Source of the DNA: Nonomuraea polychroma
Lineage (GTDB): Bacteria; Actinomycetota; Actinomycetes; Streptosporangiales; Streptosporangiaceae
Reading direction: 5' to 3'
DNA length: 64,000 nucleotides
Assembly (NCBI RefSeq): GCF_004011505.1
Contig: NZ_SAUN01000001.1
Span: forward strand, 2,108,001-2,172,000
Position numbers and translations under genes: made by a program
The notes under the pieces: generated by a model
Told to the model about the DNA's origin: nothing
The model's input: only the letters and a program-made list of their open reading frames with translations
Database searches by the model: none
Shown here: in pieces, positions 50,991 to 59,637 of the stretch
How positions within the stretch are numbered: the first letter of the stretch is position 1
Layout of the letters: each line of letters opens with the position of its first letter

Positions 50991-51956
50991 TCAGTTGGCG
51001 TGGAGGGCGGCGTTGAGTTCGATGCCGGTGCCTGTGCGGGGGACTGCCTCGACGGCGCCGGACTGGGAGTTCCGTCGCAGGAGGATGCCGTTGGCGCCCG
51101 ACAGTTCGGCCGCCTTGACCACCTTGCCGTCGGGGAGTGCGACCTTCGTGCCCGCCGTCACGTACAGGCCGGCCTCCACCACGCAGTCGTCGCCCAGGGA
51201 GATGCCGATGCCGGCGTTCGCCCCCAGCAGGCAGCGCCGGCCGATCGAGATGACCTGCTTGCCGCCGCCCGAGAGCGTCCCCATGATCGAGGCGCCGCCG
51301 CCCACGTCGGAGCCGTCGCCGACCACGACGCCCGCCGAGATCCGGCCCTCGACCATCGACGAGCCCAGCGTGCCGGCGTTGAAGTTCACGAAACCCTCGT
51401 GCATGACGGTCGTGCCGCTGGCCAGGTGCGCGCCCAGGCGTACCCGGTCGGCGTCGGCGATCCGCACGCCCGACGGCAGCACGTAGTCCACCATCCGCGG
51501 GAACTTGTCCACCCCGTACACGGTCACGGCGCCCCTCGCCCGCAGCCGCAGGCGGGTCTGCTCGAAGTCCGGCACCGGGCACGGCCCGAAGTTGGTCCAC
51601 GCCACGTTGGCCAGCAGGCCGAAGACGCCGTCCAGGTTGGCCCCGTGCGGCTGGATCAGGCGCGCGGACAGCAGGTGCAGGCGCAGGTAGACGTCGTGCG
51701 CGTCCACGGGCGCCTCCGACAGCTTGGCGATGCCGGTGCGCACCGCCACCACCTCCACGCCCCGCGCCGTGTCGGGGCCCGTCAGCGAGTCCAGCTCACC
51801 GGCCTCGGCGGCGGACAGCCGCTCGGTGCCCGAGAGGGGCGCCTCGCCCAGCTCGGGAGCGGGGAACCAGGTGTCGAGCACGGTGCCGTCGGCGGCGATG
51901 GTCGCGAGGCCGACGCCGAAAGCGCCGGTCGAGGTGGGATCGATAGCAGTCGTCAC
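50991..51956 (-). CDS. dapD: 2,3,4,5-tetrahydropyridine-2,6-dicarboxylate N-succinyltransferase
   Basis: 321-residue left-handed beta-helix acyltransferase of the actinobacterial DapD type, in the succinylase branch of lysine/meso-diaminopimelate synthesis. Hexapeptide-repeat strands are visible at [40 protein letters not shown] and [20 protein letters not shown]. The N-terminal domain (1-120) is of the actinobacterial form. The GTG at 51956 gives the normal start. It is monocistronic and convergent with pyk. Confidence 0.93.
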   Translation of the reverse strand: MTTAIDPTSTGAFGVGLATIAADGTVLDTWFPAPELGEAPLSGTERLSAAEAGELDSLTGPDTARGVEVVAVRTGIAKLSEAPVDAHDVYLRLHLLSARLIQPHGANLDGVFGLLANVAWTNFGPCPVPDFEQTRLRLRARGAVTVYGVDKFPRMVDYVLPSGVRIADADRVRLGAHLASGTTVMHEGFVNFNAGTLGSSMVEGRISAGVVVGDGSDVGGGASIMGTLSGGGKQVISIGRRCLLGANAGIGISLGDDCVVEAGLYVTAGTKVALPDGKVVKAAELSGANGILLRRNSQSGAVEAVPRTGTGIELNAALHAN

Positions 51957-52009
51957 GGGCCCAAAATACCGGTCCGCGGCTCAGCCCAGAGCATCAGGTC
52001 GCGGGCGTG

Positions 52010-52432
52010 TCAGCCGAGGGCGCCCAGGTCCGCCGAGAGCCAGCGTTCCGGGCGCATCCGGAACGTCACGAGCACGTGCAGGTCCGAGCCCTGCACATAG
52101 CCGGACACCGCGTCGGGCGGCAGGTAGCGGGCGGAGATGCGGGTCAGGTCGTCCAGCGTCGTGGGATCGGTGCGTACGACGGGACCTTCCACGGACACGT
52201 ACCGATAAGTCGGGCTGACCCGCTGCACCAACAGCGAGAACCGGCCCGCCTTCGCGATCAGCCTCGCCTTGACCGAGTCGCCGTCCGTCAGGAACCGGAT
52301 GTCCCCGCCGGGGCTGTAGTCGTACCAGACGGGCACCGCCAGCGGCGCCCGGCCGTCGCCCGCCTCCACCGCCAGACCCCCGATGTGCGGCTCCGCCAGG
52401 AACGCCTCCCGCTCCGCCACGCTCAACGGCAT
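52010..52432 (-). CDS. PPOX-type (pyridoxamine 5'-phosphate oxidase-like) flavin-binding protein
   Basis: 140-residue split-barrel protein. LAEPHIGGLAVEAGDGRAPL, PVWYDYSPGGDIRFLTDGDS and KARLIAKAGRFSLLVQRV form the flavin/F420-binding barrel; the C-terminus is VTFRMRPERWLSADLGALG. The small members include F420-dependent reductases and FMN-binding proteins of unknown role; the cofactor is not decided by sequence alone. ATG at 52432. It lies 53 bp after the dapD start on the same strand. Confidence 0.87.
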   Translation of the reverse strand: MPLSVAEREAFLAEPHIGGLAVEAGDGRAPLAVPVWYDYSPGGDIRFLTDGDSVKARLIAKAGRFSLLVQRVSPTYRYVSVEGPVVRTDPTTLDDLTRISARYLPPDAVSGYVQGSDLHVLVTFRMRPERWLSADLGALG

Positions 52433-52469
52433 CCCACCCCACCCCCCGTACGCGTCGATCTCGAGACGG

Positions 52470-52590
52470 CTATTCCCGGTGGGAGCGGTCCCGAAAAGCC
52501 GCCCGCTCGTCGTCAGCGCGTTCGGCGAGCGCCGCAGCCGTGCGTACGAAGGCCGCCAGCGCCCGTGACCGCGTCTGCTCCGGCCACGCC
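52470..52590 (-). pseudogene. C-terminal fragment of a possible transcriptional regulator
   Basis: About 35 codons on the minus strand end in a helical segment (RALAAFVRTAAALAERADDE plus a short basic end) resembling the tail of a MarR- or TetR-type regulator. It joins directly to a 5'-truncated SDR gene on the opposite strand. This would follow from deletion of both N-termini and the shared promoter region of a divergent pair. The assignment is weak. Confidence 0.25.
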
Positions 52591-53013
52591 GTGCGGGAGG
52601 TGCTCGAGACGAACGTCATCGGCGTCCTCATGGTCACCAACGCCCTGTTACCCCTGCTCAGACGTTCACCCGCGGCCCGCATCGTCAACGTCTCCAGCGG
52701 CGTCGGCTCCCTCGCCCACCACACCGATCCCGGCCACTACATGTCCGGGCTGCCGGCCTCGGCGACGTATCCGGTGTCCAAGACCGCGCTCAACCAGCTG
52801 ACGGTGCAGTACGCCAAGGAGCTCCGCAAGGACGGCATCCTGGTCGACGCCGCCGCACCCGGGGCCTGCGCCACCGACTTCACCAAGGACCTGCCGTTCC
52901 CGATCAGCCGCACGGCCGCCGAGGGCGCCGCCATCATCGTCGCGCTCGCCACCCTGCCGCCGGACGGGCCGACGGGCGGCTTCTTCGACGATGCGGGGAT
53001 GGTGCCCTGGTAG
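52591..53013 (+). pseudogene. 5'-truncated short-chain dehydrogenase/reductase
   Basis: The frame begins inside the SDR fold: VREVLETNVIGVLMVTNALL, RIVNVSSGVGSL (catalytic Ser), TYPVSKTALNQL (Tyr-x3-Lys) and the cofactor end PGACATDFTKDL. The whole N-terminal Rossmann half, with the TGxxxGIG NAD(P) motif (about 95-100 residues), is missing. No upstream frame supplies it, so the gene is broken. An ATG at 52540 could start a short product but with an unrelated N-terminus. Confidence 0.8.
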
Positions 53014-53081
53014 TCGATGCTTTGGGCCGACGCAGAGGTCGAGCTCGACGGCCTCGCGCCGGGCTGCCCGTGTCGTTACGG

Positions 53082-53164
53082 TGCCGGAAGCGGGATTCGA
53101 ACCCGCACGCCCTTTCGAGCAGACGCTTTTGAGGCGTCCATGTCTGCCATTCCATCATTCCGGC
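53082..53164 (-). tRNA. tRNA-Leu (anticodon CAA)
   Basis: 83-nt class-II tRNA. The acceptor arms GCCGGAA/TTCCGGC pair fully. The anticodon arm is GACGC-CTCAAAA-GCGTC with anticodon CAA. A long variable arm (GCTCGAAAGGGC region) and the T arm GCGGGTTCGAATCCCGC follow, then discriminator A. CCA is not encoded. It lies between the SDR remnant and pdtaR. Confidence 0.95.
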
Positions 53165-53273
53165 TGAAAAATCCGGACATGTCCGGATCGATGACACACC
53201 CTACCGCCAATGTTGATCAGCTGCAGGGCGCCAGCGTGGCTCCAATGTACCGGACGTCGGTACTCTTCTGCTC

Positions 53274-53858
53274 GTGAGTACGCAGCGGCGAGTAGTGATC
53301 GCGGAAGACGAGGCCCTGATCCGCCTCGACCTCAAGGAGATGCTCCAGGAGGACGGCTACGTCGTCGTGGGCGAGGCCGGGGACGGTGAGCAGGCGATCC
53401 GGCTGGCCGCCGAGCTGAGGCCCGACCTCGTCATCCTGGACGTCAAGATGCCCGTGCTCGACGGCATCTCCGCGGCGGAGCGGATCGTGGCGGAGCGGAT
53501 CGCCCCGTGCCTGATCCTGACCGCATTTTCCCAGCGTGACCTGGTGGAACGGGCACGGGACGCGGGGGCGATGGCCTATTTGGTGAAGCCGTTCACGAAG
53601 GCGGATCTGGTGCCGGCCATCGAGATGGCGGTCAGCAGGCACGAGGAGATGGTCGCGCTGGCGGCCGAGGTGTCGAGCCTGTCGGAGCGGCTCGAGACCA
53701 GGAAGCTGGTCGAGCGGGCCAAGGGTCAGCTGATGACGCAGCACGGCTGGACGGAGCCGCAGGCGTTCCGGTGGATCCAGAAGGCGTCCATGGACCGGCG
53801 GCTGAGCATGCGTGAGGTTGCCCAGATCGTTATAGACGACGCGGCCAAGCAGTCGTGA
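53274..53858 (+). CDS. pdtaR: ANTAR-domain response regulator (PdtaR type)
   Basis: 194 residues: CheY-like receiver (about 5-120; acidic pair EDE at 11-13, phospho-acceptor Asp56 in LVILDVKMP, Thr in ILTAFSQRD and Lys in YLVKPFTKAD) and a C-terminal ANTAR RNA-binding three-helix domain (about 130-190; ERAKGQLMTQHGWTEPQAFR, then MREVAQIVIDDA). ANTAR proteins bind dual hairpins with A..G hexaloops and prevent transcription termination. The partner kinase PdtaS is not in the window. The GTG at 53274 gives the family start. It lies upstream of the liv genes. Confidence 0.95.
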   Translation: MSTQRRVVIAEDEALIRLDLKEMLQEDGYVVVGEAGDGEQAIRLAAELRPDLVILDVKMPVLDGISAAERIVAERIAPCLILTAFSQRDLVERARDAGAMAYLVKPFTKADLVPAIEMAVSRHEEMVALAAEVSSLSERLETRKLVERAKGQLMTQHGWTEPQAFRWIQKASMDRRLSMREVAQIVIDDAAKQS

Positions 53859-54011
53859 GGCTGCCCTTTATCAGGTGATTTCGCCTGATGGGTTGTGACG
53901 CGGTCACGACTGGGCATCCAACCGGCTTCGAGTGCTTTCACCCGAGGCGTCCCGGCGCGTAACTGATGGGCGGACGGAAGGTCCGCTCATCTTCGAACGG
54001 AGACGCTTTCG

Positions 54012-55298
54012 ATGATCCGCATTTCCCGCATGTCGCTCGTCGCCACCGCGGCCTGCCTGGCACTGGCGGCGTGCTCGGGCGGTGGCACGACCGCCGTGCC
54101 GGAGGCCTCAGGCACCGCTCCCGCCCCGTCCTCGCCGGCCGCCAGGGGCGACGGCACGCTGAAGATCGGCACGGTGCTGCCGCAGACGGGCAACCTCGCG
54201 TACTTGGGGCCTCCCATGTTCACGGGCGTCGACCTGGCGCTCAAGGAGATCAACGAGGCCGGCGGGGTGCTCGGCAAGCCGGTCGGCAAGGTGGACACGG
54301 ACTCAGGCGACACCACCACGAACATCGCCTCGCAGTCGGTGGACAAGCTGCTGGCCCAGAACGTGGACGCCATCGTCGGCGCGGCTTCGTCGTCGGTGTC
54401 GGAGTCGATCATCGACAAGATCACGGGTGCTGGTGTGGTGCAGTTCTCGCCGGCCAACACCTCCGACACGTTCACGACGATCAATGACAAGGGGTTGTAC
54501 TTCCGCACGGCTCCACCGGACAAGCTGCAGGGCCGGGTCCTGGGCGACCTGGTCGCGCAGGACGGCAACGACACCGTCGGCATCCTGGCCATGCAGGACT
54601 CCTACGGCTCCGGCCTGGCCGACCAGGTGGTCGAGACGGCGCAGGCCGCGGGCGCCACGGTGGTGGAGCGGGTGGACTACGACCCGAAGGCGGCCGACTT
54701 CTCCGCCGATGTGGCCAAGATCAAGGCGAAGAACCCGAAAGGCATCGTGCTGATCGGGTTCGAGGAGACGTCCAAGGTCGTGAACGAGCTTGTCAAGCAG
54801 GGTCTGACGGCCGACAGGCACAAGTGGTACATGGTGGACGGCAACATGTCGAACACCAACTTCGTGAAGGCGCCGCGGGGCATGCTGGACGGCGTCAAGG
54901 GCACGCTTCCTGGAGCGGCGGCGCCGGAGGCGTTCCAGAAGAGGCTGCTGGGGGTCGACGCGAAGCTGAGCGAGTTCACGTACGCGGCCGAGTCGTACGA
55001 CGCGGTGACCTTGATCGCTCTGGCCGCGGAGACGGCCAAGGACGACTCGGGGGCGGCCATCGCCGGGAGCCTGATCGACGTGAGCAAGGGCGGCGAGAAG
55101 TGCGCGGGCTTCAAGGAGTGCGCCGATCTGCTGCGGGCCGGCAAGGACATCGACTACGAGGGCGTCAGCGGGCCGGTCGACTTCAACGAGGTGGGGGATC
55201 CCTCGGTCGCGACGATCGGCGTCTACCAGTACGGGAAGAACAACACGTTCAACGCGGCGAAGGCGCTGGAGTACCGCAAGGGCAACATCGCCGGCTGA
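54012..55298 (+). CDS. Branched-chain amino acid ABC transporter substrate-binding lipoprotein 1
   Basis: 428-residue periplasmic-binding-type I lipoprotein (lipobox LAAC, Cys21) followed by an Ala/Pro/Ser linker. The LivJ-like domain runs from about residue 49: LKIGTVLPQTGNLAYLGPPM, NEAGGVLGKPV, AASSSVSESI and MQDSYGSGLADQV, with a C-terminal C-x5-C pair (EKCAGFKECADLL). The ATG at 54012 follows GGAGACGCTTTCG. It is the first of three paralogs in this locus and ends in its own terminator. The ligand may be leucine/isoleucine/valine or another small solute. Confidence 0.92.
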   Translation: MIRISRMSLVATAACLALAACSGGGTTAVPEASGTAPAPSSPAARGDGTLKIGTVLPQTGNLAYLGPPMFTGVDLALKEINEAGGVLGKPVGKVDTDSGDTTTNIASQSVDKLLAQNVDAIVGAASSSVSESIIDKITGAGVVQFSPANTSDTFTTINDKGLYFRTAPPDKLQGRVLGDLVAQDGNDTVGILAMQDSYGSGLADQVVETAQAAGATVVERVDYDPKAADFSADVAKIKAKNPKGIVLIGFEETSKVVNELVKQGLTADRHKWYMVDGNMSNTNFVKAPRGMLDGVKGTLPGAAAPEAFQKRLLGVDAKLSEFTYAAESYDAVTLIALAAETAKDDSGAAIAGSLIDVSKGGEKCAGFKECADLLRAGKDIDYEGVSGPVDFNEVGDPSVATIGVYQYGKNNTFNAAKALEYRKGNIAG

Positions 55299-55307
55299 CG
55301 TGCCGCT

Positions 55308-55344
55308 CGTGACCCCGATCCGCGGGCTTCGGGTCGGGGTCACG
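55308..55344 (+). terminator. Hairpin terminator after the first binding-protein gene
   Basis: CGTGACCCCGA pairs with TCGGGGTCACG (11 bp), extended by about four inner pairs. A GGGCCTGTTTTA tail with four T residues follows. It lies 10 bp after the stop. Confidence 0.8.
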
Positions 55345-55501
55345 GGCCTGTTTTAGGGGTGACCGTAACTCTGGTGAAATATTACAAATCTGCATAAATG
55401 CGGGTCAAAAAACCTGGGCACTCTCCCGGGCCAGGCATGCTGAGCTCGGAAAACACGGCGGAGGAGATCGTTCCTTCGTTGAGATAGGGGGAGTCTCTTT
55501 T

Positions 55502-56794
55502 ATGATCCGCATTGCTCCAGCGGGACGTGTGCTGGCCGTCGCGGCCGCGACGAGCCTGGCACTGACGGCCTGTGGCGGGGGCGGCGGCGACACGGCCGCC
55601 CAGCAGTCCTCGCCGGCCTCGTCGGCCCCTGCCGCCGCCGCGAAGGGCGACGGCACGCTGACGCTCGGCACGGTGCTGCCGCAGACCGGCTCGCTGGCCT
55701 TCCTGGGCCCGCCCGAGTTCGCCGGGGTCGACCAGGCCGTCAAGGAGATCAACGAGGCCGGGGGCGTGCTCGGCAAGCAGGTCGCGACGATCCACACGGA
55801 CTCGGGCGACACGACCACGAACATCGCCTCGCAGTCGGTGGACAAGCTGCTGGGCCAGAACGTGGACGCCATCATCGGCGCGGCTTCGTCGTCGGTGTCG
55901 GAGTCGATCATCGACAAGGTCACCGGCGCGGGCGTGGTGCAGTTCTCGCCCGCCAACACCTCCGACAAGTTCACCACGATCAACGACCGCGGGCTGTACT
56001 TCCGCACCGCCCCGCCCGACAAGCTGCAGGGACGCGTGCTGGGTGACCTGATCGTGGCCGACGGCAACGACACGGTGGGCATCCTGGCCATGCAGGACTC
56101 CTACGGCTCCGGCCTGGCCGACCAGATCACCAAGACGGCCGAGGAGGCCGGCGCCAGCATCGTGGAGCGGGTGGACTACGACCCGAAGGCCGCCGAGTTC
56201 TCGGCCGACGTGTCCAAGATCAAGGCGAAGAACCCGAAGGCGGTCGTGCTGATCGGCTTCGAGGAGGGCGCCAAGGTCATCCAGGAGCTGGTCAAGCAGG
56301 GCCTGACCGCCGACAAGGTGAAGTGGTACATGGTGGACGGCAACATGTCGAACACCAACTACCTGAAGATGCCCAAGGGCACGCTCAAGGGCGTCAAGGG
56401 CACCATCCCCGGCGCCGAAGCCCCCGAGGAGTTCAGGAACAAGCTGCTCGAGGACAACAAGGACCTGGAGGACTTCACCTACGCCGCGGAGTCGTACGAC
56501 GCCGCCGTCCTCATCGCCCTGGCCGCGGAGGCGGCCAAGGACGACAGCGGCAAGTCCATCGCGGCCAAGCTGCCCGAGGTCAGCAAGGGCGGCGAGAAGT
56601 GCAAGACCTTCAAGGACTGCGCGGACCTGCTCAAGAGCGGCAAGGACATCGACTACGACGGCGTGAGCGGACCGGTCGAGTTCGACGCCGCCGGTGACCC
56701 GTCCGTGGCCACGATCGGCGTCTACCAGTACGGGGACGACAACAAGTACTCCGGCAAGGCCCTGGAGTACCGCACCGGCAACATCGCCGGCTGA
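55502..56794 (+). CDS. Branched-chain amino acid ABC transporter substrate-binding lipoprotein 2
   Basis: 430-residue paralog of the preceding lipoprotein (lipobox LTAC, Cys24). It has the same sequence landmarks: LTLGTVLPQTGSLAFLGPPE, NEAGGVLGKQV, AASSSVSESI, MQDSYGSGLADQI and the EKCKTFKDCADLL Cys pair. It differs mainly in the linker and ligand-cleft loops, so it may bind a different solute. The ATG at 55502 has GGGGGAG about 14 nt upstream. The stop directly abuts the stop of the minus-strand lipoprotein gene. There is no strong terminator. Confidence 0.92.
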   Translation: MIRIAPAGRVLAVAAATSLALTACGGGGGDTAAQQSSPASSAPAAAAKGDGTLTLGTVLPQTGSLAFLGPPEFAGVDQAVKEINEAGGVLGKQVATIHTDSGDTTTNIASQSVDKLLGQNVDAIIGAASSSVSESIIDKVTGAGVVQFSPANTSDKFTTINDRGLYFRTAPPDKLQGRVLGDLIVADGNDTVGILAMQDSYGSGLADQITKTAEEAGASIVERVDYDPKAAEFSADVSKIKAKNPKAVVLIGFEEGAKVIQELVKQGLTADKVKWYMVDGNMSNTNYLKMPKGTLKGVKGTIPGAEAPEEFRNKLLEDNKDLEDFTYAAESYDAAVLIALAAEAAKDDSGKSIAAKLPEVSKGGEKCKTFKDCADLLKSGKDIDYDGVSGPVEFDAAGDPSVATIGVYQYGDDNKYSGKALEYRTGNIAG

Positions 56795-57640
56795 TCACCG
56801 CCCGAAGCCGCACGCCTTCAGCGCGTACGCGATGAGGCGGTCCTGCAGCGGCTTGGGCGGCACCACGATGACCACGCGTTCCTCGCCCCCGTCGATGACG
56901 GCCCGAACGGGGAACAGGAACGCCTTCTTGGCCTCGGCGAACGCGTGCCCGTCGCAGCGGCCTGGAGTGAGCGCGATCGGCGCCTCCAGCCGCTGCGCGG
57001 CCGCGTCGAGCGTGCCCAGGGGCCTGCGCTCCGGCGTGACGATGTAGTGGGTGGTGCCGCCCATGTCGTTGAGCGTGACCGCGCCGGGGCCGCGGCGCGT
57101 GACGATGAGCTCGCCGCGCATGGCCTTGCCCGACTCCTTCCACTCCGGGCCGAACTCGATGGTCACCGCCTGCTTGATCAGGAACGCCGAGCACTCGTCC
57201 CGCAGCAGCCTGGCCAGCAGCGGGTCGGGGTGCGGCACCGGGAAGACCACCTTGCGCGGCTGCTGCCCGGAGCCGGTGCCGACGTGCGCCACGACCGTCG
57301 CGCGCTGCACGTCGGGCAGGCCCTGCGGGGAGCAGTTGGCGGCGCCGTACGGGATGCGCAGGTCTGTGCGCTCGGTCCGCTTGATGGTGGCGTCAGTCCT
57401 GTGCGGGGGGAGCGTGGTGAAGGACGGCGTGACGAGCTGCACGTCGGCGAAGTACACGGGCGTGTCGGTGGTGTTGCGGACCGCCACCTGCAGCGTGTGC
57501 ATGGGCTCGTCCGAACGCCACTGCGCGAGAGTGACCGACACACCGGCGGGAGGATCTGCCGGAGGCGGCGCAGCCGGTGCGGAGGTGCTGCACCCGGCGA
57601 CGAGGATCGCGACCACGAGGGGGAGCGTTATGCGCTTCAC
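56795..57640 (-). CDS. Hypothetical lipoprotein in the liv locus
   Basis: 281-residue protein with signal peptide and lipobox (VAILVAGC, Cys16), then a Pro/Ala linker. The body is beta-rich with two similar halves: LAQWRSDEPMHTLQVAVRNT and later MRGELIVTRRGPGAVTLNDM. Three cysteines (GAANCSPQG, DECSAFL, GRCDGHAF) and a last one (KACGFGR) could make disulfides. The GTG at 57640 gives the signal peptide start. It is inserted antisense between two binding-protein genes. No family recognised. Confidence 0.7.
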   Translation of the reverse strand: MKRITLPLVVAILVAGCSTSAPAAPPPADPPAGVSVTLAQWRSDEPMHTLQVAVRNTTDTPVYFADVQLVTPSFTTLPPHRTDATIKRTERTDLRIPYGAANCSPQGLPDVQRATVVAHVGTGSGQQPRKVVFPVPHPDPLLARLLRDECSAFLIKQAVTIEFGPEWKESGKAMRGELIVTRRGPGAVTLNDMGGTTHYIVTPERRPLGTLDAAAQRLEAPIALTPGRCDGHAFAEAKKAFLFPVRAVIDGGEERVVIVVPPKPLQDRLIAYALKACGFGR

Positions 57641-57828
57641 CTGCTGCACATTAGGGCTGCTTGCGCACGTCCCGTAAGTTGAGGACTGATTACGACTCCG
57701 CATCCAAGTGCCGACAGTTCCTGCCTGCCACTAGTGCCAGCACGCTGCGGTTTTATACCTTTCGGTCATTCGATCGGGAACGCTCGGCGGTGCTGACGGA
57801 TCCCGGCCTGGAATGAAGGAGACACTTC

Positions 57829-59124
57829 ATGATCCGCATTGCTCCCGTGGGGCGGGCGCTGGCTGTCGTGGCTGCCACCAGCCTGGCCCTGACAGCCTGC
57901 GGCGGTGGCGGTAGCAACACCGCCACGCAGACCTCGCCATCGGCGCCGGCATCCTCGGCGGCACCCGCCACGAAGGGCGACGGCACTCTTACTCTCGGCA
58001 CGTTGCTCCCTCAGACCGGTTCGCTCGCCTTCCTCGGCCCGCCCGAGTTCGCCGGTGTCGACCTGGCTCTCAAGGAGATCAACGAGGCCGGCGGCGTGCT
58101 CGGCAAGCCGGTCGCCAAGATGGACACCGACTCGGGTGACACGACGACCAACATCGCCTCGCAGTCGGTGGACAAGCTGCTGGCGCAGAAGGCCGACGCC
58201 ATCATCGGCGCCGCGTCGTCGTCGGTGTCGGAGTCGGTGATCGACAAGATCACCGGTGCGGGCGTGGTGCACTTCTCGCCGGCGAACACCTCTGACGTGT
58301 TCACCACGATCAACGACAGGGGCCTCTACTTCCGTACGTCCCCGCCGGACAAGCTGCAGGGCCGCGTGCTCGGTGACCTGATCGTGGCCGACGGCAACGA
58401 CACGGTCGCCATCATGGCGATGCAGGACTCCTACGGCACGGGCCTGGCCGACCAGGTGCAGAAGACCGTCACCGACGGCGGCGGCGAAGTGGTCGAGCGC
58501 GTCGACTACGACCCGAAGGCCGCCGACTTCTCGGCCGACGTGTCCAAGATCAAGGCGAAGAACCCGAAGGGCATCGTCCTCATCGGCTTCGAGGAGACCT
58601 CCAAGGTCATCCAGGAGCTCGTCAAGCAGGGCCTGCCGGCGACCAAGCACAAGTGGTACATGGTGGACGGCAACACGTCCAACACGAACTACGTGAAGAT
58701 GCCCAAGGGCACGCTCAAGGGCGTCAAGGGCACCATCCCCGGCGCGGCCGCTCCGGAGGACTTCCAGAAGAAGCTGCTCGAGGTCAACAAGGACCTGGAG
58801 GACTTCAGCTACGCCCCCGAGTCGTACGACGCGGCGAACCTCATCGCGCTGGCCGCCGAGGCCGCCAAGAGCGACGCGGGCGTGGACATCGCGGCCAAGC
58901 TGGCCGAGGTCAGCAAGGGCGGCGAGAAGTGCAAGAGCTTCAAGGAGTGCGTCGACCTGCTGAAGGCCGGCAAGGACATCGACTACGAGGGCGTCAGCGG
59001 CCCGGTCGAGTTCAACGAGGCCGGTGACCCGGCCGTCGCCACCATCGGTATCTACCAGTACGGCGACGACAACAAGTACGGCACCAAGGCGCTCGAGTAC
59101 CGCACCGGCAACATCGCCGGCTGA
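57829..59124 (+). CDS. Branched-chain amino acid ABC transporter substrate-binding lipoprotein 3
   Basis: 431-residue third paralog (lipobox LTAC, Cys24), closest to paralog 2: LTLGTLLPQTGSLAFLGPPE, NEAGGVLGKPV, AASSSVSESV, MQDSYGTGLADQV, EKCKSFKECVDLL. The linker has Thr/Ser/Ala instead of Gly-rich sequence. The ATG at 57829 has GAAGGAGAC 5-6 nt upstream, the best ribosome site of the three, so this may be the main binding protein. It is followed by a strong bidirectional hairpin. Confidence 0.92.
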   Translation: MIRIAPVGRALAVVAATSLALTACGGGGSNTATQTSPSAPASSAAPATKGDGTLTLGTLLPQTGSLAFLGPPEFAGVDLALKEINEAGGVLGKPVAKMDTDSGDTTTNIASQSVDKLLAQKADAIIGAASSSVSESVIDKITGAGVVHFSPANTSDVFTTINDRGLYFRTSPPDKLQGRVLGDLIVADGNDTVAIMAMQDSYGTGLADQVQKTVTDGGGEVVERVDYDPKAADFSADVSKIKAKNPKGIVLIGFEETSKVIQELVKQGLPATKHKWYMVDGNTSNTNYVKMPKGTLKGVKGTIPGAAAPEDFQKKLLEVNKDLEDFSYAPESYDAANLIALAAEAAKSDAGVDIAAKLAEVSKGGEKCKSFKECVDLLKAGKDIDYEGVSGPVEFNEAGDPAVATIGIYQYGDDNKYGTKALEYRTGNIAG

Positions 59125-59139
59125 CGATAACACGCCATA

Positions 59140-59172
59140 AGAAAGGCCCGGCCCCCACGGCCGGGCCTTTCT
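59140..59172. terminator. Bidirectional terminator between binding-protein gene 3 and minus-strand lipoprotein
   Basis: A perfect 14-bp stem (AGAAAGGCCCGGCC / GGCCGGGCCTTTCT) with a 5-nt loop CCCAC. It has a TTTCT tail on the plus strand and TTTCT on the other side. It lies between two convergent stops (59124 and 59173). Confidence 0.88.
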
Positions 59173-59583
59173 CTATGTGCAGCCCGCCACGATCTGGTCG
59201 GCCGCGGCCCGGTACTGCTTCAGCAGCGCCACCTGCCGCTCGCGCGGCACGTCGTTCCTGGACAGTCCCGCGGTCGTCGTCTTGACGGTCTCCACGGCGC
59301 CCTTCAGCGAGGCGGGCAGCCGGTCGCCGAACTGCAGCGTGATCCCCCGGGCTTCTGCCAGGCGGCCGATCACGGCGTCCTCGAAATGCTGTCGCTCCTC
59401 GCTGCCTTTGGGCTCCAGCATGAGGTCGGCGTACCCGATGGCGGAGACCACGCGGGCGCAGGGGCTGTCGGCGGGGTCGCCGCCGGTGCTGTACTTCTGC
59501 GCCGGCGAGGCGTCCTTCTGGCAGCCGGCGAGCAGGACCGGCAGGATGAGCGCTGCTGTCGCAAAACGTTTCACAGCGCACAT
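59173..59583 (-). CDS. Small hypothetical lipoprotein
   Basis: 136 residues with a signal peptide and lipobox (PVLLAGC, Cys21), a short Asp/Ser/Pro linker and a mainly helical body (LMLEPKGSEERQHFEDAVIG, LKGAVETVKTTTAGLSRND) ending in GCT. Two cysteines (SPCARV and GCT) may pair. ATG at 59583, or GTG at 59574 for the same signal; neither has a strong ribosome site. It lies just downstream of the livF terminator. Function unknown. Confidence 0.65.
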   Translation of the reverse strand: MCAVKRFATAALILPVLLAGCQKDASPAQKYSTGGDPADSPCARVVSAIGYADLMLEPKGSEERQHFEDAVIGRLAEARGITLQFGDRLPASLKGAVETVKTTTAGLSRNDVPRERQVALLKQYRAAADQIVAGCT

Positions 59584-59585
59584 TA

Positions 59586-59628
59586 AAGAACGGCGAAGGG
59601 GTCCCGAGGGAGCCCCTTCGCCGTTCTT
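59586..59628 (-). terminator. Rho-independent terminator after livF
   Basis: A 16-bp perfect stem (59586-59601 with 59613-59628), extended inward by TCCC/GGGA. On the minus strand it is followed by TTTAATG. It lies 9 bp after the livF stop. Confidence 0.88.
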
Positions 59629-59637
59629 CGTCGTGAT

